Assembly (NCBI RefSeq): GCF_020360975.1
Contig: NW_025408669.1
Span: 5,766,001-5,830,000, forward strand
Length of the DNA: 64,000 bases
Direction: 5' to 3'
DNA from: Hirsutella rhossiliensis
Lineage: Eukaryota > Ascomycota > Sordariomycetes > Hypocreales > Ophiocordycipitaceae
Shown here: positions 21,041-34,252 of the stretch, in pieces
Position numbering within the stretch: the stretch's first letter is position 1
Layout: every line of letters begins with the position of its first letter
Position numbers and translations under genes: made by a program
The notes under the pieces: generated by a model
What the model was told of the DNA's origin: nothing
What the model saw: only the letters and a program-made list of their open reading frames with translations
Databases searched by the model: none

Positions 21041-24000
21041 TCTAAATCGCGGATATTACGTACGTATACTTTTAGACTATAGCGCAATAGGCAATTACGT
21101 TTTACCTAGAGTCGTTAATCGTTACCGACTTATATAGAGATATAAGAAAGATCTATATAAACTTACGAATATCGAAGGAGAGGCCTTTAACTATAATAAT
21201 AGAATTATTAATATAGAGATTAATTACCTCGATATTAATATCTAAGGCCACGATAAATAAGTTAACTTCGATATTATAGATATTAGAGAACACGACCTTA
21301 TATTAGGGCTTCTATAGCTATAAGAGAGCAACCTACTAATTAACTAGAAAACTAGCTAGCTACGTTAGGACGAAGACGTAAGTTTCTAGGACTAGCAGAT
21401 TTAGGAGAAAGTAAAATTTTGCGATGATTTAGCTACTAAATAGGATAAAAGGGATAACCGTTTAAGTAAATTATTACGGGCTTTAGCGATATAAACGAAA
21501 ATAGCAACCGAACCGGTAGATACGATAAAATCGACTAATAAGACCCACGTACTAACTAACACGGCTATATAACCTAGCATCCGATATAAATAGAATAAAG
21601 GATATAATAAGAAGATCTAAAGAGTTATTGCTATTCTAAGGAAAGACCTTAAATAAATTAATAAAGAGCTCGAGTTAAGAGAAACCAGCTCTTAAAAGAA
21701 AGAATAAGGCCTATAAGATAGAATAAAGAATATCCTATAGGAATACCGGAAATACGATAAACTCTTTAAGAAAGAACTCGAGATAGGGTTACCCGAATAT
21801 AGCTAATAGGACCACGAAATTTATCTTAAGGATAGAACAACGCCGACGTTCTATAAGATCTATAACCTAAACGAAAAGCAACTATAAACGCTACGCGACT
21901 ACCTCGACGAGAACCTACGAAAGGGATATATACGAACGTTAATATCCGAAGTAAGCTACCTAGTTATATTTATTCTAAAGAAAAACGGTAAGCTACGACT
22001 AGTTATCGACTATAGACGCTTAAATAATATTATAATAAAGGACCGAATACTATTACCGCTTATATCGGAACTACGAGATCGACTATACGGCAAAAAATAG
22101 TTTATAGCCCTCGACCTTAAAGGCGCCTATAACTTAATACGCATAAAAAAGAGACACGAATAGATAACAGCCTTTAGAACGAAATTCGGACTATTCGAAT
22201 ATCTAGTAATGCTATTTAGACTTATAAATACACTAGCTACCTTCTAACGGATAATTAATAATATCCTACGCGAATACTTAGATATCTTTATAGTAGTATA
22301 CCTAGTTAATATCCTAATCTTCTTAGATACCTTAGAAGAATATAAGGAACACGTCTATAAGGTACTCCGCGCACTTTAGAATGCGAAGTTACTAGTTAAA
22401 CTAGAGAAAAGCAAGTTCTATATATAGGAAGTAGACTTCCTCGAATACACGATCTTACTAGGAGAGATATAAATATAATAAGATAAAATCAACTTAGTTA
22501 AAAAATAGCTAACGCTAAAGAACGTTAAGGACGTATAAAGTTTCCTTAGATTTATAAATTACTACCGACGATTTATTAAAGATTTCGGAAAGATCGTAGC
22601 ACTATTATACGACTTAACGAAGAAGGAAAAAGAATTTATATAGGACGATAAAGCTAACGAAGCTTTCGATTGCATTAAGACTACGATTACGTAAGAACTA
22701 GTCCTGACTACCTTCGATCTAGAACGATAAATCGAACTCGAAACCGATATATTAGACTTTGCTCTAGGAGCATAAATCGGATAAAAAGACAATAAAGGAA
22801 GACTACGACTAATTACATTTTACTCGAAAAAGCTATAGGGCGCAGAACTTAATTACCCTATCTACGACAAAGAATTCCTCGTAATTATTTAAGCTTTTAA
22901 GGAATTTCGATACTACCTTCTTAGAAGTAAATATAAAGTTAAGGTCTATATAGATTATAAGAATATCTTATATTTTATAACGACGTAATAGTTAAACGGA
23001 CGATAGATCTAATAGGCCGAATATTTATTAGAATTCGACTACGAAATAATCTATAGAAAAGGAATAGAAAACGGTCGAGCTAATGCCCTTAGTCGACGAA
23101 GTAACTACGATATAGGGGCACCTATAGCGAAAGGATAGCTCCTAGAAATCAACGAAAACGGGAACTACTAGCAACGATAGCTAAACATAATATTTAAAGT
23201 ATAACCTAACGACTCGATATACTAAAAGATCCTAAAATAGATAAAAGAATATAAAGCACTAAACGGATGCGATATAGAATATTTAGAAGTTCTAATATAT
23301 AAAAACAAAATCTAGATACTACTAGAATTACGAGATAAAGTTATATAAGATATATACGAATATCTAATATATAGATATTAAGGAATCCGAAGAATAATAA
23401 AACGGATTAAACGATAATATAACTTCCTATAGCTTAAAGAAGTAGTATGATAAGTTATTAAAGAATATAAACTTTGCGCACGAAGTAAAGCTAAACGATA
23501 TAAACTATACGGAGAATTATAACCGCTACTAGTACTAGAGAAACTATAGGATTCGATAGCTTTTAATTACATTATAAAGCTACTACCGTTAAAAGAACCT
23601 ATAACTAACGCTAAGTACGATAGTATATTCGTTATTACCGATAGACTAACGAAGTATAGGTACTTCTTACTATATAAAGAAGCAAGCAATATAGAAGAGC
23701 TAGTATATATATTCCTACGAACTATTATTAGCAATCACGGACTACCGAACGAGATTATCTCTAATAAAGGAAGCACGTTTATAGCTAAATTTTAGCAAGC
23801 TCTTATAGCATAATTAGGGACGAAACATAAGCTTAGCATAGCTTATTACCTATAAATAGATAGATAAATAGAACGACTTAACTAAACGCTTAAATAATAT
23901 TTATAATGCTATATTAGCTACGAATAAAACGATTAGGTTAAATAGCTACTAATAGCGTAACTAGCTTATAATAGCTTAGTCACGGAAATAACTAAGCTCT

Positions 24001-24560
24001 TACTAGTATACGCTAATTACGGATATAACCTAGAAGCATTTAAGGTTACTCGATAAGGACTATAAGCGGAACGAGCGATACTATAAGTAGATTAGCTACG
24101 AAAATTATATAAAGAAATGCAATAAGAACTTTAATTTGTTAGAGAACGAATGTCTACTTACTATAATCGGAAAAGATTATAGGGACTAATCTTTCGAGAG
24201 GGAGATATAGTCTACCTCGTACAACGAAATATTAAAATAAAACGACTAAGCAATAAATTAGATTTTGAGAAACTTAGACCGTTTAAGGTTAAGAAAACCA
24301 TTTTAAAAGTTAACTACGAACTTTCGCTACTAACGATAATACGGATATACCCGATATTTTATATCTTACTATTAGAACTAGCACCACGAAACGCTAAACT
24401 ATAGGAAAAAATCGAAGTCGACGACGATTAAGAATATAAAGCAGAATAAATACTAGATATAAGAAAACAAGGTTAGCAATAAGAATACCTTATTAAGTAG
24501 AAGGGATACGGACTAGAGGAAAATACCTAGGAACTACTTAAGTACTTAACCTACTACGGC
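21040..24560 (+). pseudogene. Gypsy-1a pol (protease, RT, RNase H, integrase, chromodomain)
   Basis: Domains in order: aspartic protease near 21070 (LLDYSAIGN for LLDxGATGN); reverse transcriptase about 21890-22420 (ISEVSYLVIFILKKNGKLR, LVIDYRRLNN, LDLKGAYN, then VYLVNILIF in place of the YxDD box); RNase H about 22730-23110; integrase core about 23530-24050 (LSIAYYL for LSTAYHP); chromodomain about 24410-24545 (EYLIK, GYGLEENT). The second Asp of the YxDD box is now Asn, a G-to-A change. Numerous TAG/TAA codons mark former Gln and Trp. Dead copy of a chromovirus. Confidence 0.88.
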
Positions 24561-25216
24561 TCTCTGCTTTAACAATTTTACTAGAAGGTTTAGGAGGGAT
24601 TAAAGGACTAAGATCCGTAAACTCCTCGCTAACACTGAACGAGGACTAATTCGCCTCGTTAGGAACACCTAACGATTGCAAATTATTTGCTACCTAATGC
24701 TTATATGCATCGAGCGCAGGCAAAACGCTATCCTCGGCATCTACTTCTTAGATACTACGACGAAATAACTTAGAACTCTTTTCCTTCGTACGATTCCGAA
24801 TCTTCCGGATACGAGCTAAACGATTAACGGCGATAGATATTTGCGACTAAAGGTTCGCAAGCTATGCCTAAAGCTCTAATAAGGCTTCTCTAGCTTCCTC
24901 CTCTTCGGAATATAGCCTACGCTACTCCGCTAATAATTTAGTTACTAGAAGAAATACGTTAGCTACTATACGTAGAAAGAATTAGAAAACACCTATAAGA
25001 AGAGGCAACTAAAACACTATTATAATAGGGACGACTACTAGCAATATAATTATTATAGCGCGAAGAATTTTCGGCTATCCGATAATTCGTCTTCTTCGCC
25101 TTAAAGCATCGAGTGCACGGTATATCGGTAGGATCTCTACTTAAGTCGATATATTCGGTAAGAGCAGCGCGCTCGGAGGCTTTTTAGGAACGATTTTTTA
25201 GTATACGACTAGACAT
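24560..25216 (-). pseudogene. Antisense reading frame of Gypsy-1a (Cys-rich, coiled coil)
   Basis: Opposite to pol, between chromodomain and 3' LTR. An intact ATG at 25216 starts SMSSRILKNRS; a cysteine cluster follows (PCTRCFKAKKTNYR ... Cys pairs now partly Tyr), then after one frameshift a Glu/Leu-rich coiled coil (SEEEEAREALLEL, VNRLARIRKIRNR). Gypsy-1b (30684-31311) and Gypsy-1c (49534-50105) carry the same layout. I recall similar Cys-plus-coiled-coil hypothetical proteins as common next to Gypsy elements in ascomycete genomes; a search would confirm. Function unknown. Confidence 0.65.
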
Positions 25217-25358
25217 ACTATTAGTAGCATATCCTAAAAGGATAAAGAAACAAGGAACGACACACTTACGCACGACGCGATAAGGGTATATTTATACACG
25301 GCGGCTAAGGCAGCTATAGCAGGTCTTACGGACAAGACTAAAAGGAGGGGAGATATCG

Positions 25359-25808
25359 TATTACGACCACGGCCACTAGGCCGCTAACGGTCGACCGCGT
25401 TAAGCACGTAACACGGTCTAACGGATAAATAGTCGGCACGACCATCTAATAGATATAGGATCGAGGGGATCGCAGAGATCTAAGTAATCTAAGATTAATA
25501 GGATTACTACGCTCTATGCGATCTAACGTTAGGGATTATAGCTAGGCCCATAATCTAAGGACAGTCTCTACGGGTATATATAGCCACCTACTTTCACTCC
25601 TTTAGATAAATAGCTCTCTAGCTTTTAATATAGATCTTTATCACGATTCTATCTCTAATTCTAATCACCTAGTTATAGTCTACGGTCTACGACCTCCGAC
25701 TTATTACTAACGTAATATACTTATTATTGCTTAGACTACGCCCTATTATATCTGCTAACATAAACCCCTCGATAGGTTTATCCCTTAGGAATAACACCGG
25801 TCGTTATA
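25359..25808 (+). repeat. Gypsy-1a 3' LTR
   Basis: 450 bp, preceded by the polypurine tract (aaaaggaggggagatatcg). Same ends as the 5' LTR. Followed by target copy tactt. Confidence 0.93.
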
Positions 25809-25813
25809 TACTT

Positions 25814-25960
25814 CTACTTCCCCTTATACCCTTACCCTCCTTTTTATACCTCTTTTTAGCTCCTTCTTCCTTCTTTTATACTAGGTATTTTTAGCTTCCA
25901 TAGTTTATCTTACTAAGGGATATTTCTAAGAACTATAAAATTAAGCTACGCTTTATAATA
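25814..25960 (-). repeat. Copia-B 3' LTR, second part
   Basis: Continues the LTR split by Gypsy-1a and ends ctttataata, the RIPed form of cttcgcgata. The reverse-strand purine tract lies just beyond (taccccctt on the plus strand). Confidence 0.85.
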
Positions 25961-28900
25961 TACCCCCTTAGCTATAGCCTGCCCTTATAGTAAGAGTATA
26001 GCTAATATAGCTTTAAGCTAGTAAGCGTATAAAGGAGGTTCTTAGCTTTATACTTCTCCCTTTACTTAAGGAAAGTAAGGGCCCTTTTAGGTTCCTAAGC
26101 TCTTTTAGACCTACTTAAGGAATAGGGGCCTAAAGAGGGGAAAGTCTTATAAGAAAGGGGGCCTTCTTTAAAGGGAAAAACCTAATTAAAATAGGGGGCC
26201 CTTTAAAGGGAAAACCCTCTTCCTTTTTTTTTAGCTATAGACGTTACCTTCTTATATATACTATTAGCTCCTCTTATAGACTTTTAAGGCGGGCTTCTAA
26301 GGATAGCTTTTCTTAAACGTCTTTTAGCTTAATTTACTATAAAAAGATAGCTAGCTTCTACTTTAGTAAGGGCTTTATAAGACCGTTAGCTTTTATCGAT
26401 ACTATTAAAACCTAATAGACGGAAATAAGTCCCCTTTAGACTTCTTAGCATAACTAATACTAATAGATATTAATATACTATAGCTAGGTCGATAGCTTAC
26501 TATTTTCCTTTATAAGAATCTATATAGTTTATATATTATTATATTCTATAGCTAATAGGGATAGAATTTATAGTTATAAAAAATAAGTAGCCGGCTAAGG
26601 AAAATCGCTTCTTTTAACGCTTCTAAAAAAGCTAGTAGCTTTGCCTCCGTGCTTAATATAGTAATAGTAGCTTACTTTAAAGCTCTTTAAGTAATAGTTC
26701 CTTTAAAAAGGGATATAATGTACCCTTAGAAGCTCTTTCTATCTTAGGAATTATCTATAAAGGATAAATCGCTTAAATAAAGGAAGATTTTAGTAGCTTA
26801 TTTCCTTCCCTACCCTCTTAAGCTTAAACTATATAATCTCGTTAAATAGAGATAAAAGATAGCTCTATCTACTATATCTTAATGCCTAGGGCTAGGATTC
26901 TAGTTATACCTAGCTAGCTAAGAGACTATAAAAGAGATATCTAGTTTAGTAGAAATAGCTAAAAAAAGTAAGGAGCTTACCTTCTATTAATATTAGTATT
27001 TCTCTTACTCCCTAGCTTAAAAGGACGGATTAAGTAAAAGCTCTTTATTTAATATAGGTATAGAGGGAAGCTTCTTATTAAGGGATTTAGGGAGGAATTT
27101 ATAAGCGACCTTATTAATATAGGCGTCCTAGGTAAGCTAGATAGTCCGTTAGGACCTATTCTAAAGGATTTATATCCCTAGGAACTACTTTAGCTCCCTT
27201 AGCTTAGTTATCTTATACCTTTATTATAGGCCTTATATAGCCTCCTTAGTAGTAGCTTCTTCTTCTTTTATATAGGCTTAGATAATATTATTAACGTAAA
27301 AGAAGACCGTAATTTTACCTTTTTATATTATATATAGTTCCTAAGGGACTTTTATAAAGTCTAGGGCTTTAAGGGAACCTATTAAATACTATTACTAAAG
27401 AAGGGGTAATCTTTATAGTCTATATAGAGCTTTCCTAAGCTATAGAACCTTTCCTAGCTATTAAAAGCTAAGTAAAAGGTATATATAGATAACTTCTTCT
27501 TCCTTAAGTAGGTAGTTAATAAAGGCGTTAACTATATCTATCTATTTAAGCTTAAGGTCGAATTCTACTACTATAGCTATAAGGGTCTAAAAAGATATCC
27601 TTATTAAGGTAGTTACCTTAGTAGGTAAATCCCCTTTTTCCTACTAGTTCCTATAAATAACTAGCTAGGCTTTATATTTTTAAAGGAAGCTATATTTATT
27701 AGTCTTATAAATAAAGACCTACTTATAGCTAAGGACTTATTTTCCTCTTACCCTTTCCTTAAGGACCTCTTTAAAAGACCCTATTTCTTTATATAAGGCT
27801 AGGTAGTCTTTCTAGGCCTAGAAAAACTAGTCTTTTAAAGGGTGTTTTTCTAGCCGCTTTTAGTTTACTAATAGGTCCGGGAGGTCTCTTTTATATACCT
27901 TCCTTATTAATAATAGCTTAAAAAGCCGGCTTACTATAAACGCTCTATAAGAACCGTCTTTTATTAGTATTAAATAGAAGTTAGAAAAACGATTAAAATA
28001 AAGGAGAAATTAGTTTTCTTTTATATTAGGCCCTATACCTTCCTTTACTTTTCGAAGTAAGGATAAAAATATAGCTAGGTAATCCTTTAAGAGAGGTGCC
28101 TTTCCTACCCCTTTAAGGGTCGAGACGGAAAGACTAATAGAGAAAGCTACTTTTAGATCTTCTTCTTATATAGGAGGAGGCGTAGGGAGGTAGGCGTATT
28201 CTAGCTCTACCGCTTTCCTATAGTCTCCTTCTTCGTTTAGATTATTTAATCTAGTAGCTTCCTCTTCTTTTTCTTCCTTAAAGTTAGCGTTATCTTTAAC
28301 TACTTCGACGTCGGTTTCTTCTTTTATTTCCTTATCTAGGACCTCTTCTTAAGACTATTAAGAAGGGGGGATTTAAATCTTTTAAATTAGCTAACGTTAT
28401 AAGAGTAAGAGGGGCTATTAATTCCTCTTTCTATCGAAGAAGCTAGATTTATCGAAAATTATATCCTTAGTTAAGATAACCTTCTATAAAAAAGGAATCT
28501 AGATCTAAAAGATATTTATAGAATTATAACTAATAAGGTAACTAATAAAAGCTCTAGGATTTAGCTTTCTTTTCTTCTTCCTTTTTAGCTATATATCGGT
28601 AGTTATTATATATACCTTATAGCTATAAGCACGAAGGTAAGCTAGTAAGGCCCTCTTTTTTATAAAGAGCTTAAAGGGGGATTTCTAGTTTATTCCTTAG
28701 TTTAGTTCCCTATAGTCCTTAGGGTCCCTAGGGGTTTAGTTCTAAAGGTAATAGGCGGTCTTAATAACTTCCCTCTAAAGGTCGTATAGAAGCTTTATAA
28801 TAAGTCTTATTATATAGGCCCTTTTTATTATAGCACCCCTTAATCTTTCTACCCCTCCGTTTTAGGCCTAGGTATTTAGTGCTAATAGGAGGGGTAAAAT

Positions 28901-30072
28901 ACCTATTTTTCGAAGCTAATTTAAGATATCCTTTATAAATAGCTCTCTATTAGACTATATCTTCTTTACCTTATAGCTAAAGTAGGATTTTATCTAGTTA
29001 ACGAAGTCTTAGAGGGTAGACTAGTTATACTTACTTAGGTAGGTCTATAAGAAATAGGGGAAAACTATCCCTAAAAAAGCGTCTATAAAAAACATTACCT
29101 TAATAAAGCTTTCCTAGTCCTTAGAGACGTTGGTCTAATCGACCTAAATTTCCTTATATACTTAGTCTAGCTATAAAGGCGTTCGTTTAGAAATTCGTCT
29201 CTTAGTCTTTCCTTAGCTATAGTATTTATATTTAATAATCTTTAAGCCTCTTATTTATATACCTTATTATTAGCCTAGCTTATATAAAGCTAGGGGGCCT
29301 AGGTAACTAAGTTATATATACTAAAGAAGACCGTGTCCTTAAGCTACTAAAAGAGGGTCCTTAAAACCTACCTTCTTAGTAAGGAAAGCTAACTTCTTAA
29401 GTAGTTCCTTCTTAAGGATAAGTCGGAATTCGAGAATAAATTAATAGAATTTTTCCTTAATAAGCCCGATAGTCTAATTCTTCTAAACTAGCCTTATAAG
29501 CTTAAACGTTATATCCTAAAAGATTCCTTCCTTTTAAAGAAAGCGGAAGGAAATTAAGCTTATTAAAAATTAAGGGTAAAAAGCTACCCTTTTTCGTCGA
29601 AGAATTTATATAGATCTATTAGGTAATTTTATCGTAAAATTCACCCTTCTATATCCCTCTATCTATATAGTTAATTCCCTAGTAATAAGATATTCCCTTT
29701 ATACCTTCTTAAAGGACCGGAATAGTAAGAGTATATTATAGATATTAAGGGAAGTACTAGAGTTAAGGATAGCTAATTTTCGTAGGGGATAATCGGAGGG
29801 CTCTAATAGTTAGTCTTAGCCTTATTAATTTATAGGGAAGATAAAGGCCGGATTTACTATACTAATAATTTTTCCTTAAATTTACGGCTTAAATAAGGGT
29901 AGTAGCGTTATTAGTTACTATTTCTTAGTAACCTAAATCTCGTTTATTTTCTTTTATAATAAGGGGTCCTCCTTAAGAGACTAATATACTATTTCTTATA
30001 GTCTCTTTAATAGGTTAATTCCTTTAAGTCGGTTTTCCTTAAAGACCTACTAATAGTCTTCTAGCTAATAGG
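25961..30072 (-). pseudogene. Copia-B pol (RNase H to protease/gag part)
   Basis: Collinear with Copia-A in reverse: RNase H about 26330-26690, reverse transcriptase about 27250-27720, integrase about 28690-29210, protease and upstream part to 30072, where Gypsy-1b interrupts. Compared with Copia-A it has more TpA and fewer CpG, so it was more heavily mutated. No frame longer than a few dozen codons survives. Confidence 0.78.
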
Positions 30073-30547
30073 TATAACGACTAGTATTATTCCTAAGGGA
30101 TAAACCTATCGAGGGGTTTATATTAGCAGATATAATAGGGCGTAGTCTAAGCAATAATAAGTATATTATATTAGTAATAAGTTAGAGGTCGTAGACTATA
30201 GACTATAACTAGGTAATTAAAATTAGAGATAGAATCGTAATAAAGATCTATAATATATTAAAAGCTATCGAGCTATCTATCTAAAGGAGTAAAAGTAGGT
30301 AGCTATATATACCTATAGAGACTATCCTTAGATTATAGTCCTAGCTATAATCCCCTTCGTAGCTTACTATAGCTTACTCGTAAGCTATGCTCCTAAGTAG
30401 TAATCTATCTATATAAGGCTTACTTAGCTTATATACGCTCTAGGTAAGCTAAGCCTAAGTAACTTCTCGTCCTAACTATTATTCCGAGCCGCCTTATTAC
30501 GTAAACGTGGCCGGCTCTCCTATGGCCCGCTAACCGTGGTCGTAATA
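30073..30547 (-). repeat. Gypsy-1b 3' LTR
   Basis: 475 bp. Its sense-strand beginning (tattacgaccacggttag) shares only about 14 bases with Gypsy-1a and then diverges, but the second half is shared. The reverse purine tract is adjacent (cgatatctcccctcctttt on the plus strand). Confidence 0.9.
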
Positions 30548-30683
30548 CGATATCTCCCCTCCTTTTAGTCTTATCTATAAGACCTACTACTGCCTTAGCC
30601 GCCGTATATAAATATACCCTTATCGCGCGTATATATATTCCCTATTTCGTCCTTTCTATCCCTTAGGATATACTACTAATAGT

Positions 30684-31311
30684 ATATCTAGTTACGTATT
30701 AAAGGATCGTTCTCGTAAGACCCTTAAGCGTATTCGTTTAGCTAAGTCTATTAATCGTCTTAGTTTCGACGTTATACTATATTCTTTTTATTCGTCGCGC
30801 GGCTTCCGCTATAAAATACTAGAGAAATCTTCTAAGTATGCTAAATATATATAGCGGGGTCGTTCCTACGATATATTAGGCGTAGCGATTAGCTCTTATA
30901 GGTAACTTCGTTGTCCTACCTATTATTTATAGCTAACGTGTTTCCTAGTATCCCGAATAAATCTAGAGTCCGATCGATTAGATAAAGAAGAAGAAATTAC
31001 TAAGGAGCGAATATTAAAAGCTTAAGCCGACCTAAATAAAGCCTTAGCTCGTTTAGCGCGGCTTTGCTATTAAAAGCGCTAGCTAAAGATAAAGGGTACC
31101 GAGATAGTCCGTTAGGGCCTTCGTTCCTTAGATAACCTTAACGAGGCTAAGCGCTAAGAATCTAAAGCGGTAGTCGATGTTTAGTCTATAGGTAGATTTA
31201 ACGTAATTAATTAGAATACTATTAGTTCGTTAGGCGATTTTACGATACCTAAGGTAGATTTTACTAGTAGAACTATTAAAGTAAAGAACTATAGTAAGTT
31301 AAGTGCTTAAG
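30684..31311 (+). pseudogene. Antisense reading frame of Gypsy-1b (Cys-rich, coiled coil)
   Basis: Runs opposite to pol, tail-to-tail, overlapping the end of the chromodomain region. The start codon has become ATA (30684). Readable parts are DRSRKTLKRIRLAKSINRLS, a former Cys cluster (SSRGFRYK ... SKYAKY ... RGRSYD, with Cys changed to Tyr by G-to-A), and a coiled coil (LDKEEEITKERILKA; NKALARLARL; then GTEIVR and GLRSLDNLNEAKR). Only a handful of stops, all explicable as Gln or Trp lost to RIP, interrupt about 208 codons. Confidence 0.65.
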
Positions 31312-34252
31312 TAGTTCCTAGGTATTTTCTTTTAGTCCGTATCCTTTTTACTTAATAAGGTATTTTTATTACTAACCTTCTTTTCTTATATCTAGTATTT
31401 ATTCTACTTTATATTCTTAATTATTATTAACTTTAATTTTTTCCTATAGTTTAGCGTTTCGTAGTACTAGTTCTAATAATAAGATATAAAATATCGGGTA
31501 TATCTATATTATTATTAGTAGTAAAAGTTCGTAGTTAACTTTTAAAATAGTTTTCTTAACCTTAAACGGTCTAAGTTTCTTAAAATCTAATTTATTACTT
31601 AGTCGTTTTATTTTAATATTTCGTCGTATAAGGTAGACTATATCTCCCTCTCGAAAGATTAGTCCTTATAATCTTTTCCGATTATAGTAAGTAGATATTC
31701 GTTCTTTAACGAATTAAAGTTCTTATTATATTTCTTTATATAATTTTTATAGCTAATCTACTTATAGTATCGCTTATTCCGCTTATAGTCCTTATCGAGT
31801 AACCTTAAATACTTCTAGGTTATATCTATAATTAGCGTATACTAGTAAGAGCTTAGTTATTTCCGTAACTAAGCTATTATAAGCTAGTTACGCTATTAAT
31901 AGCTATTTAACTTAATCGTTTTATTCGTAGCTAATATAGTATCGTAAATATTATTTAAGCGTTTAGTTAAGTCGTTCTATTTATCTATCTATTTATAGGT
32001 AATAAGCTATACTAAGCTTATATTTCGTCCCTAATTATACTATAAGAGCTTACTAAAACTTAGCTATAAATATACTTCTTTTATTAGAGATAATCTTATT
32101 CGGTAGTCCGTAATTACTAATAATTATTTATAGGAATATATATACTAGCTCTTTTATATTACTTATTTCTTTATATAGTAAGAAGTATTTATACTTCGTT
32201 AATCTATCGGTAATAACGAATATACTATCGTACTTAACGTTAGTTATAGGTTCTTTTAACGGTAGTAGCTTTATAATATAGTCGAAAGCTATTAAATCCT
32301 ATAGTTTCTCTAGTACTAGTAGCGGTTATAATTCTCTATATAGTTTATATTATTTAGCTTTACTTTATACGTAAAGTTTATATTCTTTAATAACTTATTA
32401 TACTACTTCTTTAAGCTATAGGAAGTTATATTATCGTTTAATCCGTTTTATTATTCTTTAGATTCCTTAGTATCTATATATTAAATATTTATATATATCT
32501 TATATAACTTTATCTTATAATTCTAGTAGTATCTAAATTTTATTTTTATATATTAGAACTTCTAAATATCCTATATTATATCCGTTTAATACTTTATATT
32601 TTTTTATCTATTTTAGGATCTTTTAGTAAGTTAAGTCGTCGGGTTATACTTTAAATATTATATTTAGCTATCGTTGCTAGTAGTTCCCGTTTTCGTTGAT
32701 TTCTAGGAGCTGCCCTTTCGCTATAGGTGCCCCTATATTATAGTTACTTTATCGACTAAGGGTATTAGCTCGACCGTTTTCTATTCCTTTTCTATAGATT
32801 ATTTCGTAGTCGAATTCTAATAAGTATTCGGCCTATTAGATCTATCGTCCGTTTAACTATTACGTCGTTATAAAATATAAGATATTCTTATAGTTTATAT
32901 AGACCTTAACTTTATATTTACTTCTAAGAAGGTAGTATCGAAATTCCTTAAAAGCTTAAATAATTATAAGGAATTCTTTATCGTAGATAGGGTAATTAAG
33001 TTCTACGCTATATAGCTTTTTCGAGTAAAATATAATTAGTTATAGTCTTTCTTTATTATCTTTTTATCCGATTTATACTTTTAAAGCAAAGTCTAATATA
33101 TCGGTTTTAAGTTCGATTTATCGTTTTAGATCGAAGGTAGTTAAGACTAGTTCTTATATAATTATAGTTTTAATATATTCGAAAGCTTCGTTAGCTTTAT
33201 CGTCCTATATAAATTCTTTTTCCTTCTTCGTTAAGTTATATAGTAGTGCTATAATTTTTCTAAAATCTTTAATAAATCGTCGGTAGTAATTTATAAATCC
33301 TAGGAAACTTTATATATCCTTAACGTTCTTTAGCGTTAGCTATTCTTTAACTAAGTTAATCTTATCTTATTATATATATATCTCTCTTAATAAGATCGTA
33401 TATCTAAGGAAGTCTACTTCCTATATATAGAACTTACTTTTCTTTAGTTTAACTAATAACTTTATATTCTAAAGTACGCGGAGTACCTTATAGACGTATT
33501 CCTTATATTCTTCTAGGGTATCTAAGAAGATTAGGATATTATCTAGGTATACTACTATAAAGATATCTAAGTATTCGCGTAGGATATTATTAATTATCTA
33601 TTAAAAGGTAGCTAGTATATTTATAAGTTTAAATAGTATTACTAGATATTTAAATAGTTTAAATTTCGTTTTAAAGGCTATTATCTATTCGTATCCCTTT
33701 TTTATATATATTAAGTTATAGGCGCCTTTAAGGTCGAGGGCTATAAACTATTTTTTACTATATAGTCGATCTTATAGTTCCGATATAAGCGGTAATAGTA
33801 TTCGGTCCTTTATTATAATATCGTTTAAGCGTCTATAATCGATAACTAATCGTAGCTTACCGTTTTTCTTTAAAATAAATATAACTAGATAGCTTACTTT
33901 AGATATTAATATTCGTATATATCCTTTTTATAGATTCTTATCGAGGTAGTCGTATAGCGTTTATAGTTACTTTTTATTTAGGTTATAGATTTTATAGAAC
34001 GTCGGCGTTATTCTATCCTTAAGATAAATTTCGTGGTCCTATTAGCTATATTTAGGTAACCCTATCTTAAGTTCTTCCTTAAAGAGTTTACTATATTTTT
34101 AGTATTCTTAGGGGATGTTCTTTATTCTATCTTATAGGCTTTATTCTTTCTTTTAAGAGCTAGTTTCTCTTAACTTAAGCTCTTTATTAATTTATTTAAG
34201 GTCTTTCCTTAAAGTAGCAATAACTCTTTAGATCTTTATATTATATCCTTTA
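31260..34252 (-). pseudogene. Gypsy-1b pol, 3' part
   Basis: On the minus strand: chromodomain about 31270-31400, integrase about 31650-32470, RNase H about 32750-33130, reverse transcriptase about 33400-33960, placed by collinearity with Gypsy-1a. Copia-C interrupts the frame at 34252, upstream of the RT domain. RIP stops throughout. Confidence 0.8.

Larger units (their letters stand above)
17959..25808 (+). mobile_element. Gypsy-1a, complete RIPed chromovirus (7850 bp)
   Basis: Two 450-bp LTRs (17959-18408 and 25359-25808) begin tattacgaccacgg and end gtcgttata. The flanking 5-bp duplication is cactt on the left (17954-17958) and tactt on the right (25809-25813), differing by one CpA-to-TpA change. 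The uninterrupted target is visible in the other Copia LTRs. Order: gag with zinc knuckle, an unexplained 1.6-kb segment, protease, reverse transcriptase, RNase H, integrase, chromodomain, then an antisense frame before the 3' LTR. Confidence 0.93.

Noticed and set aside
22562..22792. 76-residue minus-strand open frame
   Set aside because: Lies antisense to the Gypsy-1a RNase H region, is Ser/Ile-rich, and is not shared by the other copies.
5886..34252. Giant cargo-carrying transposon (Starship-type) or secondary-metabolite cluster
   Set aside because: No tyrosine-recombinase captain gene, no cargo genes and no PKS/NRPS fragments were seen; all readable domains belong to LTR elements and one pogo element.
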